DNA from: Seiridium cupressi | Lineage: Eukaryota; Ascomycota; Sordariomycetes; Amphisphaeriales; Sporocadaceae | Assembly (NCBI GenBank): GCA_036674765.1 | Contig: JARVKI010000001.1 | Location: 806,001-870,000, forward strand | Length of the DNA stretch: 64,000 nucleotides | Direction of reading: 5' to 3' | Translations under genes and position numbers: made by a program | The notes under the pieces: generated by a model | Told to the model about the DNA's origin: nothing | Seen by the model: the letters and a program-made list of their open reading frames with translations, nothing else | Database searches by the model: none | Shown: piece by piece, positions 23,465-34,451 of the stretch | Layout of the letters: every line of letters starts with the position of its first letter | How positions within the stretch are numbered: position 1 is the stretch's first letter

Positions 23465-24337
23465 ATGGATCAATTTGGGGCTTACACTTATTATTCAGAA
23501 AATAGTTCCAACAACCCCCAAAGGGCGAGGCTACCTCCTGATCCCAGCCAAAGTATGAGCCGTGGTCTCTCAAACAACTCAAACGGGTCCTACAGCTCTG
23601 TGTCAACATACGGGGATTCACTATCACCAGCTACATCCGACAATACAATCGAGATGTCAGGTTATTACACCTACGAAGACGTCGAACCCAATCAGTATAA
23701 TTACCAAGAGTATAGCGGGCCTTGGCATCCCGAAAACCAAGCGGTACCCCCAGGATACTACAACACCACACAGGACGATAGCTATACGACCTCGCCCGAC
23801 GCATTGACCATGGAAGTCGCATTCGGGGACGTGTAAGTCAAACATCAGATTACCCCCGGCGTACATGACTGCTGACAATCTTTCCCTCGAAGCCCTCGAA
23901 GGCCGGTGTTGTCAGTCCCCGTTTTGGACAGCGAAGTGTCAAACGGACTCCACTATTGTCTCTACACAGGGTGCGAGTCTACGACCGGATTCAAGCGCAA
24001 GGCGGACCTGCAACGGCACTACGATCAACTGCACCGGCCTGAAACTCAGAAGAAGCAGTTCTTCTGCGGGTACGAGCGCTGTGAACGTAGCAAGGAGCCG
24101 TTCCACCGCATGGACCACTTCCGTGACCACTACCGCGACTTCCACAAGGAGGACCTTCCACGCAAGACTGGCGAGAAGCCCGAATGGTATAGCCAGAAGG
24201 AGAAGACCGTCTCTAAGAAGTGGTGGCGGTGTGTCAAGTGCTTGGACAAGATTTACGTCAAAGAGTGTGGATTTCAGTGTCCTAAGTGTAGCGTGGCTTG
24301 TGAGACGGCGAGACGGAACATCAGAGGGTTTAAATGA
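23465..24337 (+). CDS. C2H2-type zinc-finger protein
   Basis: Two exons: 23465-23832 and 23893-24337 (270 aa with the ATG at 23465). The intron (GTAAGT..CGAAG, 60 nt) keeps the frame across GDV-PRRPVL. The N-terminal half is rich in Ser, Asn, Tyr and Gln (for example YYSENSSNNPQ), typical of a disordered regulatory region. The C-terminal half has a finger-like unit CLYTGCESTTGFKRKADLQRHYDQLH and a second FFCGYERC...FHRMDHFRDHYRDFH. It ends with two more Cys pairs (RCVKC and CPKC). This resembles fungal C2H2 regulators, so DNA binding in the nucleus is inferred. The start is uncertain: the frame is open upstream, with in-frame ATGs at 23333 and about 23441. Confidence 0.8.
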
Positions 24338-26401
24338 GATAGTCGAGAGCTAAGACGACTTACTCTACGCCAGAACTCTCCTGGTAACGTCTGGTAAGGC
24401 GAAGACTTCGCCCTTCGACATCAGCCCCCTGCCTATATCCGGCATGACGAAGATTACTCGACGATGCCAACAACAAACTCTGGATTTTGGCGGTGTTCCC
24501 ACTCCTCGGGCGGCACTTGACATACAATGGCTACCTCTAGTACCACGTGCCTCTCTTTCTTCATCCCCATCTCGCCCTTCCTCTTTCTGAACAATTCTGG
24601 GTCTATTTTGGCCCCCCTTTCCCCTCGGCTTTTACGATGGCACGACCCCGTCCATGACTTCACGGTTTCTACATTCACAATCGCTTTACACGGTTTCCAG
24701 CTTGGCATCTCGATTGCTCATGTAAGATTGTTCTTCGGCATTTCGGTCCTACCTTTCGGGTACTTGCGCAACTCCGTTTCTATTGGTCAACATACAGGCA
24801 GAGGCACCCTCAGGGTTCAGGTGTAATGCGGCGTTTGGTCTCGGTTCTCTCTTCCATAATTACTTCAGCGAGGCTGTGTTCTCACTTTATTGATTTTTGG
24901 GTTTTCGGAAAGATACATATGCATGCATGCATATGTATGGGTAAAAAAGAGGTGGCCAAGGGGAGGGGGGGGCTACAGTAGACGGTTCTTTGAATCTGGA
25001 AAAACTCGACCGACGCTGATTCGCTGGGCCGAAGATGCCTTGCATGGCGCTACGCGGGGCCGAATATGGAGCTGTCATGATATGCGATGACGGGGAAGAG
25101 TGTATCGTCGTTCGCTTTGGGGGGGCTCTATGTTATTCATGCATGGCAAGGCACACTGCCAGGCTCAATCGCCTCGATGCAAGCCACAGGGGTGTTTTTC
25201 TTCTTCTTTGTTTTGTTTTGGGTTTCTTCTTACTTTCCTCTGCCGGAAGGACGGGCTGCACTGCACTGGCTCGTTCCAGCGTGCTCGATGATGCTGATGA
25301 CGGACGAGGACGAGAATGACAGGCTCTTTGGGTGGCTTAGTCACGAAGCTGGTGGCTTTGTAGATTGACTCTGGCAATTGAAATGTCGATTGAGTATACT
25401 GAGCGATACGTTGATTCCTACCCGTCGCCTTACATAATAGCGCTTGTTCTCCAACGAGACAACGAGACAGCGCCCATCTCAAGCTGAATGCACCTGCGCT
25501 GCACCTGCACCCGGGCCGTTGAGCTGTGCATGGCGGATATGTGCCCCCCCAACTTTGGCTCTCCATCCACGCTGCTTGTGTCTGGCAGCAAGGTATGATA
25601 AGGTTAGACTTTACACTTTCTTACATGACACCCTGCACCGCACCGCGTGGCATTTCACAACTCTATATCGAGCCCACTCCATTGACACGATGCTGCTTCC
25701 ACCGTGCGTGGCTGCAAGCTTCGTCGAAGGGCCTCGGATGCCATCACTTTAGGCTCGATCCCACCCCCGCAGTCGTCATTTTGCACTGCAGCACGAGTCG
25801 TTCGTGGAATTTCCCGTTGCTCCATGCCTCGGACATGGGCCTTGTCCCTCCGCAAATCGGCAGACCGTGGGGAGAGAATGATCCCTGACCATAGCGCTGG
25901 CCCCTCTTTTAACTCACAGATTTCTGCCATTTGTAACCGCAAGCGGACGTATCACGAGCCAGCCTGTTACACCTTAACCGACCTGGTGTGACGATCTCGA
26001 CACTTGCTGAATCCAATTCCCCTCTGCTCTCGAGACACGGCTTCTCATATATCCCCGAGGTAAAGCGCAGACTGACGTCGTACCACGTCGAGTCTCGCAT
26101 CGAACTAGTTTCCTCACAGCAAAGCCAGGCTCTCTACTCCCTCTCAAATAACCAATTGGCCATCCTTGCCATCGCATATATCGACTCAAGCTGTTGAAGC
26201 TGTGCTCTCGGCCGGCCCCCAATTCGTCACTGCGACCGACCAACTGTCCGGCAAGCTGTTCGCCGAACCACCCACTCCGGAACTAGTTACCCGGTTTCTT
26301 CCTTGGCACATAGACTCGAGTCTTGCGAACGACAGCCCCGACTATACATCCCTAGCTTCGGTATAAGATCCTCCCCGTCCGTTCGTCCGATCCTGTTCAA
26401 G
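24338..26401. other. Long intergenic, no gene recognised
   Basis: A 2 kb stretch between the zinc-finger gene and IDP1. It holds the 26-bp palindrome described separately and a G-rich run near 24,960-24,971. The last few hundred bases are probably the IDP1 promoter and leader. Open frames here (for example 24527-24826) lack any domain or splice support. Confidence 0.5.
24913..24938. repeat. 26-bp perfect palindrome
   Basis: Each 13-base arm reads ATACATATGCATG, with no spacer between the arms. The core is an alternating GCATGCATGC. It could extrude as a cruciform or hairpin, or act as a dyad binding site. It lies in non-coding DNA about 580 bases beyond the zinc-finger stop codon. Confidence 0.85.
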
Positions 26402-27990
26402 ATGAACGCCATTTGCACATCTGCCGCCCGATCGATTCGGCCAACGACCTTCTCAAGAACTGCGCGGCCTGCATTCCGTCCCGTCCTCAGTGCAGCCGCT
26501 AGACCTGCAGTCCCCATTGCGTTCTTCCAGACCAGCCAAGCCATGGCGGCCCAGAAGATCAAGGTCAAGAACCCCGTGGTGGAACTTGACGGTGATGAGA
26601 TGACCCGCGTGATCTGGCAGGACATCAAGGACAAGTTCATCCACCCGTACCTGGATATCGACCTCAAGTACTATGACCTGGGCCTGCCGTATCGTGATGA
26701 GACCAGTGACCAGGTCACCATTGATGCTGCCGAGGCTATCAAGAAGTACTCGGTAGGTGTCAAGTGCGCCACCATCACTCCGGATGAGGCCCGCGTAGAG
26801 GAATTCAAGCTAAAGCAGAGTAAGCCGTCCCGCCCAAGACACTGCAGTCTCACATGCATCTGTTCCTGCACTTATCCATCCCCCGCATCATGGTCAGTGC
26901 AAGAGGCGCCTCACCACAGCCTCCACATCTGACAATCCCGTGTCCAATTACTTACAAACTCTCGTCCTCGCGTAGTGTGGCTATCCCCCAACGGAACTAT
27001 CCGTAATGCTCTTGGCGGCACCGTCTTCCGCGAGCCTATTGTGATCCCGCGCATTCCCCGTCTGGTACAGGGATGGAAGAAGCCCATCATCATTGGTCGT
27101 CACGCCTTTGGCGACCAATACCGAGCAAAGGACAAGGTGATCCCAGGCCCGGGAAAGTTGTCCATGGTCTACACCCCCGAAGGTGGTAAGCCCGAGGAGA
27201 TTGAGGTCTTCCAGTTCAAGAGCGGCGGCGGTGTGGCGCAAACACAGTACAATACCGACGAGAGCATCACTGGTTTTGCACATGCCAGCTTCAAGCTTGC
27301 TCTCACCAAGGAGCTACCTCTGTACATGTCTACCAAGAACACCATTCTCAAGAAGTATGATGGTCGCTTCAAGGACATTTTCCAGGAGATCTACGATACT
27401 CAGTACAAGAAGGATTTCGAGGCCAAGAACATCTGGTACGAGCACCGTTTGATCGATGACATGGTTGCCCAGATGATCAAGAGCTCTGGTGGTTACATCA
27501 TGGCTTTGAAGAGTGAGTGAGGTCCCAAGTTCTTCGGAGACGTTCTTTACTAACCGAAGTTGTAGACTACGATGGTGATGTTCAATCCGACATTGTTGCT
27601 CAGGGTTTTGGTTCTCTCGGTCTTATGACCTCGGTCCTCATCACTCCCGACGGCAAGACCTTTGAGTCGGAGGCTGCCCACGGAACTGTCACTCGTCACT
27701 TCCGCGAACACCAGAAAGGACGCGAGACCTCCACCAACCCTATTGCTTCCATCTTCGCCTGGACCCGTGGACTTATCCAGCGCGGAAAGCTTGATGACAC
27801 TCCTGAGGTGGTTGCCTTTGCCGAGTCTCTGGAGCAGGCTTGTATCGACACTGTCGACAAGGACGGTATCATGACCAAGGATTTGGCGCTCGCTTGCGGC
27901 AAGACAGCGCGTGAGGACTATGTCACCACTACTGAATACCTGAACGCTGTTGAGAGGAAGATGAAGAGCCTCCTCAAGGAGAAGCTGTAG
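26402..27990 (+). CDS. IDP1: NADP-dependent isocitrate dehydrogenase, mitochondrial form
   Basis: Three exons: 26402-26819, 26976-27512 and 27566-27990 (459 aa). It oxidatively decarboxylates isocitrate to 2-oxoglutarate and makes NADPH. Conserved blocks are present: [26 protein letters not shown] with substrate-binding residues, [26 protein letters not shown] and [13 protein letters not shown]. The first 45 residues are Arg/Ser/Ala-rich and lack acidic residues, a typical mitochondrial presequence. A second in-frame Met opens [15 protein letters not shown], where cytosolic forms usually begin, so alternative starts could give two locations. Introns are 156 and 53 nt; junctions rebuild KLKQMWLSPNG and ALKNYDGD. 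The protein ends in EKL, a weak peroxisomal-type tripeptide at best. Confidence 0.97.
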
Positions 27991-28573
27991 ATGTCCTGAC
28001 GTATAAGAACCATGTCTAGACAAGACACATGCGTAGAAGTAGACAGAAAGGCGACGGCGGCCCTGAGATATCCTGAGCTTGCTCATAAATGGAATCTTCC
28101 GTATATAGCATCGCATTTATACCTCACTAGTTCTGAGGGTTGTAGATAGATTGCTTTTGGTTACCAGCGCATTTGATAGGCATTTCCCCGGACATCAGCG
28201 AATGAATTAACCCATGAACTTCATTATCTTTTACTGATCAAGCGTTCAATCCATGTTAGATTCTGGCGTCGGCCAAGAAAGGCATCTGCCAAGTTAAAGC
28301 CGCAAATAGGTCGACTCAGAGGCCACAAGAGAAGCCTGCAAGAATATATCTTTTTGGCTGCAACCAGTGTACTGAGCACGATGTTGTGACACTAGTAATC
28401 CGACCATCGGGTTGATATATGTTCGGAAATCAAACATTATTAAAGTATAGTGTCTGAGGTGTCAGGAAGTCAGGCATGAGTTCAGCAAGCTGAAGGTGAG
28501 TCGACCAGACACAAAGATCAGGATATGCTGATTCGCGATCTATAGACAACGTATTGCACGCCAAGAATCGTAT
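27991..28573. other. Intergenic, convergent 3' flanks
   Basis: This stretch holds the 3' sides of IDP1 (plus) and the truncated HET gene (minus). No gene is seen. Confidence 0.5.
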
Positions 28574-29707
28574 TTAATCCAATAATCTAGACCAACCTAG
28601 AATGCATGGATTGGGGAGATCTTGACCATCTGGGTCAGTTATTCGTGTTGGTATCAGATGTGCCCGCGCTTCCTTCTTACACACCAGGTACTGAGCATCC
28701 TCCAATGTCAGCTTTTCGGAACATTTGTACACCTGACCGCGCAGATCGAACGTCGGGTATGCCTCATGATCCTCTTCAATCTTGTACTCGTGGGTAAGTA
28801 GAAATCCCGAGAGATCGCGAGACAGATGAATAAGCTGCACCTGCAACCTTTGGAAAACAGTAGTGCGTAGATACGAAGAGTGACGATTTACCAGACTTGT
28901 GGCTGGTAGTGGTGGGTACAAGCTGTCCATAACATAGCCCATATCCTCTCCGGAAATCACGGCGGCATCAGATTCTAGGGGTATGAAATACGTTTCAGCT
29001 TCGACGCCATCTCCAAGGATACATATATCAGCCATAACTGCATTGTCGAGGAACTTCACAAGGTACTTGTTATCTTGGGCATATTGCCGCTTGGAAATAT
29101 TCGCCACTAGTACAGTCCCCGAGAGAATAGTGTTCCGGAAATAATGTAATGGCAAGGTACGTTGGCAGCAATCGTCTAGAGGTCCGCACGCCAAAACTCC
29201 GTAGGCAATTCCCCTGGTATTTGTATCGGTGAATACGGACAAACGAATCTGGAGACCGCGCTGGTTCATGGCGAAGGCTGGTCGGTGCAGACGGTTCGAC
29301 GGGAAATTCTGTTCAACGACACCACAAAAGGAAAACCATGAGAACGACAGTCCCAGCGGACCGTTATCCAATGACGTGTGGCACTCTGGGTGAGGAGCTA
29401 GTGTTTTTGTATAGTTCCAAGCAAGCAACGAAGAATCATCCAACTTTTTCATGATTTCTTCCTGCAGTCTTCTGAATACATGCGTGCCTTCCCCATAGAG
29501 CATGGGCGTATTGATATCGAATATATCTAGAAGGCAATAGGCCATGTCTTCTACTCGGGTCGTAGTGCGTCTGGCCATCCACGGCGTCTTCTTCGCGGCG
29601 TTCGTGTATCTGAGTCGTTCGCTTGCTTCTTCCAAAACCTTCTCTTCTATCCCAGTGATATGCATAACCAAACTCTTCAAGTATTTCTTGGTTCCGAGCG
29701 GCTTCCA
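28574..29707 (-). pseudogene. HET-protein fragment lacking the N-terminal HET domain
   Basis: An open frame of about 377 codons that begins directly after an in-frame TGA (29710-29708) with WKPLGTKKYLKSLVMHITGI. That is the segment that normally follows the HET core domain. It continues with the diagnostic ARRTTTRVEDMAYCLLDIF and PMLYGEGTHVFRRLQEEI, then a long variable C-terminal region with no stop. The conserved HET core of about 150 residues (ILSHxW, CCIDK, GWTLQEL) is missing and does not occur in the 220 bases upstream, where the next gene already ends. The break coincides with an A-rich tract at about 29,717-29,760. Read as a 5'-truncated gene; a short product from the internal ATG (29665) is possible but unlikely to work as a HET protein. 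Confidence 0.82.
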
Positions 29708-29716
29708 TCATCCGTC

Positions 29717-29760
29717 AAAAGAATAAAAAAAATAAAAATAAAAAAAAATTTAAAAAAAAA
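29717..29760 (+). repeat. A-rich low-complexity tract
   Basis: A 44-base stretch consisting almost only of A with a few T and one G, ending in nine A before CAGACCTGG. It abuts the truncation point of the HET fragment. It may be a retroposon-type poly(A) remnant or simple low complexity; no element body was recognised. Confidence 0.7.
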
Positions 29761-29930
29761 CAGACCTGGCTAGGGGCTGTCATAGTATCCAAATATGACC
29801 AGTCTATCAAGGCAACTAGGATACCTAATAATGAACAAGAAGAAGAGAATCAACGTGGGAGACTGCCTTTCATTATGATCGCATGGACCATCCGATAAGA
29901 AGTACACTTCTATCTCGGCTACAATTGTCA

Positions 29931-31707
29931 TCAATTCTCACTTGAGAGGATGTATTGTAGTTTCCGCAGAGTACTGGTTCGAGGTGGCAGAGCATCCAGC
30001 GCGATATTCTTTGTCTCGGCAAGATGAATACACAAAATACTCACCGCGGTGGCAGGCTTCACGTCTCGCTGTTCATTATCTCCCACATATACCATATCGC
30101 CCGATGAGATACCCAAATACTCAAGGACTTTGGGGAATAGGCCATCGAGCTTGGTTACCTTGAAATGGTTAGTCGTGGCCAAAAAATCAACATAGCCGCC
30201 AATACCAAGGTCCTTGACTGTTCTTTCTTGTGCATCTTGCGGACCTTCTGTTATTATGACAATTTTCTTCCCCATACTTTTGATAGTAGACAACAAGTCC
30301 AGTACGCCGCATTTTGTTTCAAGCGAGGCTTTGAGGTTGGATTCATAAGAATCGAGAAGCTCCGTCAAAAAGGCTGGGGAACAATCTGAGGTCAGTCTCA
30401 CATATTCGGGACTATAAGCCTCTTAAAACAACAAATAAGATGATTGAAGGGGTTATGAAACACTCTAAAAGTAACTCACCATTGTCCTTTGGTAACGAAA
30501 ACTTGGCGAGCAGCGACTCAAATCTTTCTCTTCGATAATCATATGACGTTTTCCCATCGGAGAAAGCGTTGGCGGTTTTTTCCTTGAGAATATGGGAATA
30601 TTCTTCCTTTAGTGAAAGCATCGGTGTGTGATGTCGCACAGAGATCTTCTCGAGTACCCTGTTGGTGGCGATCCCTGAGCTGCGACGGAATTCATGCAGG
30701 GTGTCGTCAAGGTCAAATCCAAACCAGGACTTTTCGATTAGCATAGCGCGTAGCCGCTGGACATCATCGTGCCAACACTCCAGGTATAGCCGGCCCACCT
30801 GCTTTTCAAGATCGTCCTTCTCGATGTTAGATAGGAGGTTATGGCACGGCACGTCGGTTTCCACGGAAGAGCTAGCCTCGATCGTAGTAAAGAGCCCCTA
30901 TGCAACGCTTGAAGTCAGTTCCGAAGCTCAAAAAGTTGGGTCGAAGAGTTTGAAGACAATAATTGAAGGGGGGTTTGTTCCCAAGGATTGCATGAAACAT
31001 GTCTCAACGCTCATAGAAAGGGTAAGAAAGGATATGGAGAATCGCATACCAGAGACTTTTCCTCGCAATATATAGATTTCTCGCGGTCAGTCGCAAATGC
31101 GAACGAAGAACCAAATGGCTGTTTGAAATGCAGCATAGTCTCCGAGAATGGCACCCCCCACCGGACGCAGATACGCTCAATCTCCGTATGGGGATTCCGA
31201 ACAAGCCGTTCGTAGAGAAGGCTTGAAACCGCGTGTGACGGTGCTTGATGAAGCACGCGAAACATGTTGGTAAAGCAATCGACCAAACTTTGCATATCAG
31301 TCCATCCAGCTTTCTTCCAGCTATCGAAAACTCGGACGGGATCACGGATCAGGAACACGGGCCGGACCATGATATATGCAGATGGGGCTGGGAAAATTGT
31401 CATATACGCATTCTCCTTTCTTGGTGCCGTTCCCAAGCTCTTCCTTGCAGATGACAAAGCGTTTAGCTGTTTTCATTGTGTTGATGAATTTTCCATGGTG
31501 ATTGATTGGGTCCTCCAGAATTGAGTAGTCCGGAGAGAAAGCGCTGGTTGGTGAGCCGTGATTGCCCATCAGGATTAGCCGGCTTGTGACTGTACAGACA
31601 GGTGATTCCGCGAAGATGCGCATGAGGAGTGCGGAACCGCTGCGGGGGCAGGCAACGAAGAAGAACCGTACCTGGGGATCTTGAGGTGGCGATTTCAAAG
31701 CGTCCAT
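29931..31707 (-). CDS. Predicted sulfotransferase-HAD hydrolase fusion protein, one apparent frameshift
   Basis: Exons: 31707-31050, 30897-30480 and 30385-29931 (about 509 codons). The N-terminal half resembles sulfotransferase-type P-loop proteins: FVACPRSGSALLMRIF at residues 17-32 (phosphosulfate-binding-like loop), then PVFLIRDPVRVFDSWKKAGW. The C-terminal half is a HAD-family hydrolase: WFGFDLDDTLHEF (motif I, DxD), IVIITEGPQ (motif II) and VYVGDNEQRD (motif IV). A 152-nt intron (30898-31049) joins CEEKSL to GLFTTIEASS in phase, and a 94-nt intron (30386-30479) joins PKDN to DCSPAFLTEL, so both halves belong to one gene. Near 31,395-31,400 the frame shifts by one base between CVYDN and FPAPSAYIMVRP with no usable intron: recent mutation or sequence error. 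Substrates are unknown. Confidence 0.72.
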
Positions 31708-32426
31708 GGGTGCGGCTTTAGCTCAGGACACTACAGCAAGATGAATACAGGTCACCGGGAACAAGAAGAAAATGTCTTTTTCTTTTGTAAACGGGAAGTT
31801 TAGAAGATGATCCGTGACTTCTAAAGTACTTTTGGGTTGTTTGGCTTTTGTATTAAGGCAGATGAGCAGGTCTGAGCGGATAATACCAATTCTACCGCGG
31901 TATCTATGTATGTGCGCTCTGTGGGGTCGTCATGCTGCACTGCTTACCAAGTTGCTAAGGTTACTTTGATGATATCCCTGCTGAGGACTACCGGAATTCC
32001 TTTTTGGCGGGCAAGCAATATTGTTCCACTGAAAATGCAATCCGAAGGTTTCAATCACCCATCTGCACACAAGCTAGGCGAGTGATGGTCAGCACTAATC
32101 AAGAAAGCAGGTTCAGCTTCTGCAGTACAATAGTACACTTTGCGCAGGTGAAAGGGTGCGGACCAATACACGCAGCATATATAACAACTTTCAGCTTGCT
32201 GTTCGGGCATATCACCGGCGACCACAACACGATTAGATTCAAGACCCAGGTTTGGTTGAATATGTCAATAAGGCCCGGCTTATATACAAGGATGAAGTTG
32301 CCTTTGACCGCCCGTTCCCATCCGGTCATGCGCGGTGACCACGCTTTATCATCCACTGAAAATCCATCCCTTTCCAAATATAAAAAGTGTATCTACAAGA
32401 AGTACCAAATGGCTTGGCCTGGCCGC
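31708..32426. other. Intergenic, no gene recognised
   Basis: Upstream of the fusion gene (minus) and downstream of the pectate lyase gene (minus). No separate coding region is seen. Confidence 0.5.
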
Positions 32427-33401
32427 TTACAAGGTCTGACCGGCGGTGGAAGGGATGGTGCTGGCAATGGAGGCAGAACCAAGAGCCTCGATGGTGTCGT
32501 AGGGGAAGGAGCTAACAGAGAGAGTACCCTCGTCGGCAGAGTTCTCGGAGCCTCCAAGGTCAACGTCGTCAAGGACGGCGTAGCCAACATCATCGGAGTC
32601 AGCGGACTCAACGGCCTTGGTGGCGCAGTCGACGAAAGCAGAGCTCTGGATGAAAACCTGGGCGCCCATGCGGGTGTTGACACCAGTGCCAATGGCACCC
32701 TCCCAGAGGTTGTTGATGATGTGGACGGTACCGAAGCGGACCGAGGGCTGACGGCTGTTGATGTTGGAGAAGTAGTTGTTGGCGTAGGTGACGTGCAGAG
32801 TACCGGTGTCCTCATCGGCGTTGCTGTCAGAGTGGCCGACGAGCGAAGCCTTCCAGTGGTCGTGGAGGTAGGTGTTGGAGATGGTGACCCACTCGGAGGC
32901 GTGGGTGACGTCGAGCAGACCATCATAGTAGTCCTTGTCGTGGTCAAGATCAGAGGACAGGTCGCAGTGGTCGACCCAGACGTTGCTGGCGGCCTGAATG
33001 CCGATAGCGTCACCGTTCTCGGCGAGGACGCTGGAGATCTTCAGGTTACGCAGGATGACGTTGCTGACACCCTTGACGTAGAGACCGACACCCTCGAGGG
33101 AGCTGCCAGACTCACCGTAGATGGTCTTGTCAGAGCCAACGCGGATCTTGGCAGCGCCGGAGAGGGCACCGGAGACGATGATGGTGTAGGGGTCATCGCT
33201 CTCGGCGTAAGTGGTCAGGTCATCGACGGTGGTGACGGTGACGGTCTCGCCAGAAGCACCACCAGTGGTGCCACCGTTCTCAGTACAGTAACCAAGGTCG
33301 CAAGCATCGGTAGCGGCACGACGGGCAATGGCGTTCTTGAGGTTGGCAGGGGTGGCGGCGGCAAGAGTTGCCATGAGCGCAGCAGCGACTGTGAACTTCA
33401 T
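32427..33401 (-). CDS. Secreted pectate lyase, polysaccharide lyase family 1
   Basis: An intronless frame of 324 aa. It starts with a signal peptide (MKFTVAAALMATLAAATPA) and has a possible dibasic processing site at Arg27-Arg28. PL1 parallel beta-helix motifs follow: TIYGESGS, VWVDHCDLSSD, YYDGLLDVTHASEWVTISN and HDHWKASLVGHSD. Then INSRQPSVRFGTVHIINN carries the RxPxxR-type catalytic arginine region. The acidic residues in the DHCD and YYDGLLD segments match the calcium site of the family. It cleaves alpha-1,4-polygalacturonate by beta-elimination and would act outside the cell on plant pectin. There is no carbohydrate-binding module. Length is usual for fungal PelA-type enzymes. Codons are strongly biased to C/G third positions, suggesting high expression. 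Confidence 0.97.
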   Translation of the reverse strand: MKFTVAAALMATLAAATPANLKNAIARRAATDACDLGYCTENGGTTGGASGETVTVTTVDDLTTYAESDDPYTIIVSGALSGAAKIRVGSDKTIYGESGSSLEGVGLYVKGVSNVILRNLKISSVLAENGDAIGIQAASNVWVDHCDLSSDLDHDKDYYDGLLDVTHASEWVTISNTYLHDHWKASLVGHSDSNADEDTGTLHVTYANNYFSNINSRQPSVRFGTVHIINNLWEGAIGTGVNTRMGAQVFIQSSAFVDCATKAVESADSDDVGYAVLDDVDLGGSENSADEGTLSVSSFPYDTIEALGSASIASTIPSTAGQTL

Positions 33402-34451
33402 TTTGAATAAGCTGGAAAGAAAGACTCGCGACTTGCGCTGAGAAAGAGTGTGGTTAAAGGAGTTGAAGAAAGAAAGAATGAATGGAGGTCAACTGTAAGA
33501 TTGGCTGAGGAACAGAGGAATCATTCGCCATGATCCGGTAGAGCATACCAACGTCTTATACTCATGGCGAAGATGCTTTGTGGCTGCCCAGCCCTGACAA
33601 ATCTAGGGCCAAGATGGTTGTGAGAAGTTCCACCACTCGGGGACTGTCTAACCAGGAACATGACCTGTGATAATTTCGAGGATATGGCGTGGACCTGCCA
33701 AGTCTTTGGGATATAGTTCTCTCGCCCTGGAAGCGGTTAGCTGCGCACCGCCGAGGGATGTTTCCCCTGCAGGCGAGTCGAAAGAGGATGTCGATGTGAC
33801 GGGCGAACGAATGCCTGGTACCCGCGCCGACAGGGTGTACGAATCTATTCCACCATGCGGCTGACAGAGAGCAGGGGTTCTCGCGGTGCGCTGCCGGCGC
33901 TGGTGGAGTGGGCGTCTGCGAATATATTACATCCCAGGCGGCTGGGAGTTGGACAACGTTGAATTAAAATCTTGGCAGGCCCCTCTAATCAGCCTGGACC
34001 CTGCGCGGCATGGCCAGATAAAACGAACCTGTGGGGAAAGGATCCAGTGTTTGCGGTAAGGGGCAAGCGTCTCTGAAACAACGAGGTGCAATTCCCCGGT
34101 AAGTCGGTGCGATCCGAAGACGATGCCGTGAGGAAGATGGGACGACCTAGGATGACCCCAAGAGAGCAAAGGTGGACCACATCGCTTCTTCGCCTTTTGA
34201 GCCGCAGCGACTCATTCCGACTTGGCCGATGTAGCCTGGTTTCAACAAATGGCAATTATCGGGGCATTGGACCACTGCTCTTCCAAAGTGCTTCTCCGAA
34301 CTGCTAATAATACATGCTCACCACAGTCCATATCGCGCTGGCTTCACAGGAGCTGCAGCATCTCCTGTGGCCAACTCAGGCTTGCCGCCCGTTCTCTCAG
34401 CAGCAAGCTACTTGCGGTGCATCGGTCCTGGGATGGCACCGATTGTCCACA
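33402..34451. other. Upstream region of pectate lyase
   Basis: About 1 kb between the pectate lyase start and the stop of the FAD monooxygenase (both minus). It presumably carries the pectate lyase promoter. No gene or clear regulatory motif is recognised. Confidence 0.5.

Noticed and set aside
24527..24826. 99-codon frame with hydrophobic stretches after the zinc-finger gene
   Set aside because: Apparent signal-like start, but no conserved pattern, and it lies in a likely 3' UTR or promoter zone.
32004..33410. 468-codon open frame on the plus strand opposite the pectate lyase
   Set aside because: Its product is a Val/Gly/Asp-rich shadow created by the strong third-position C bias of the real minus-strand gene; no start context or domain.
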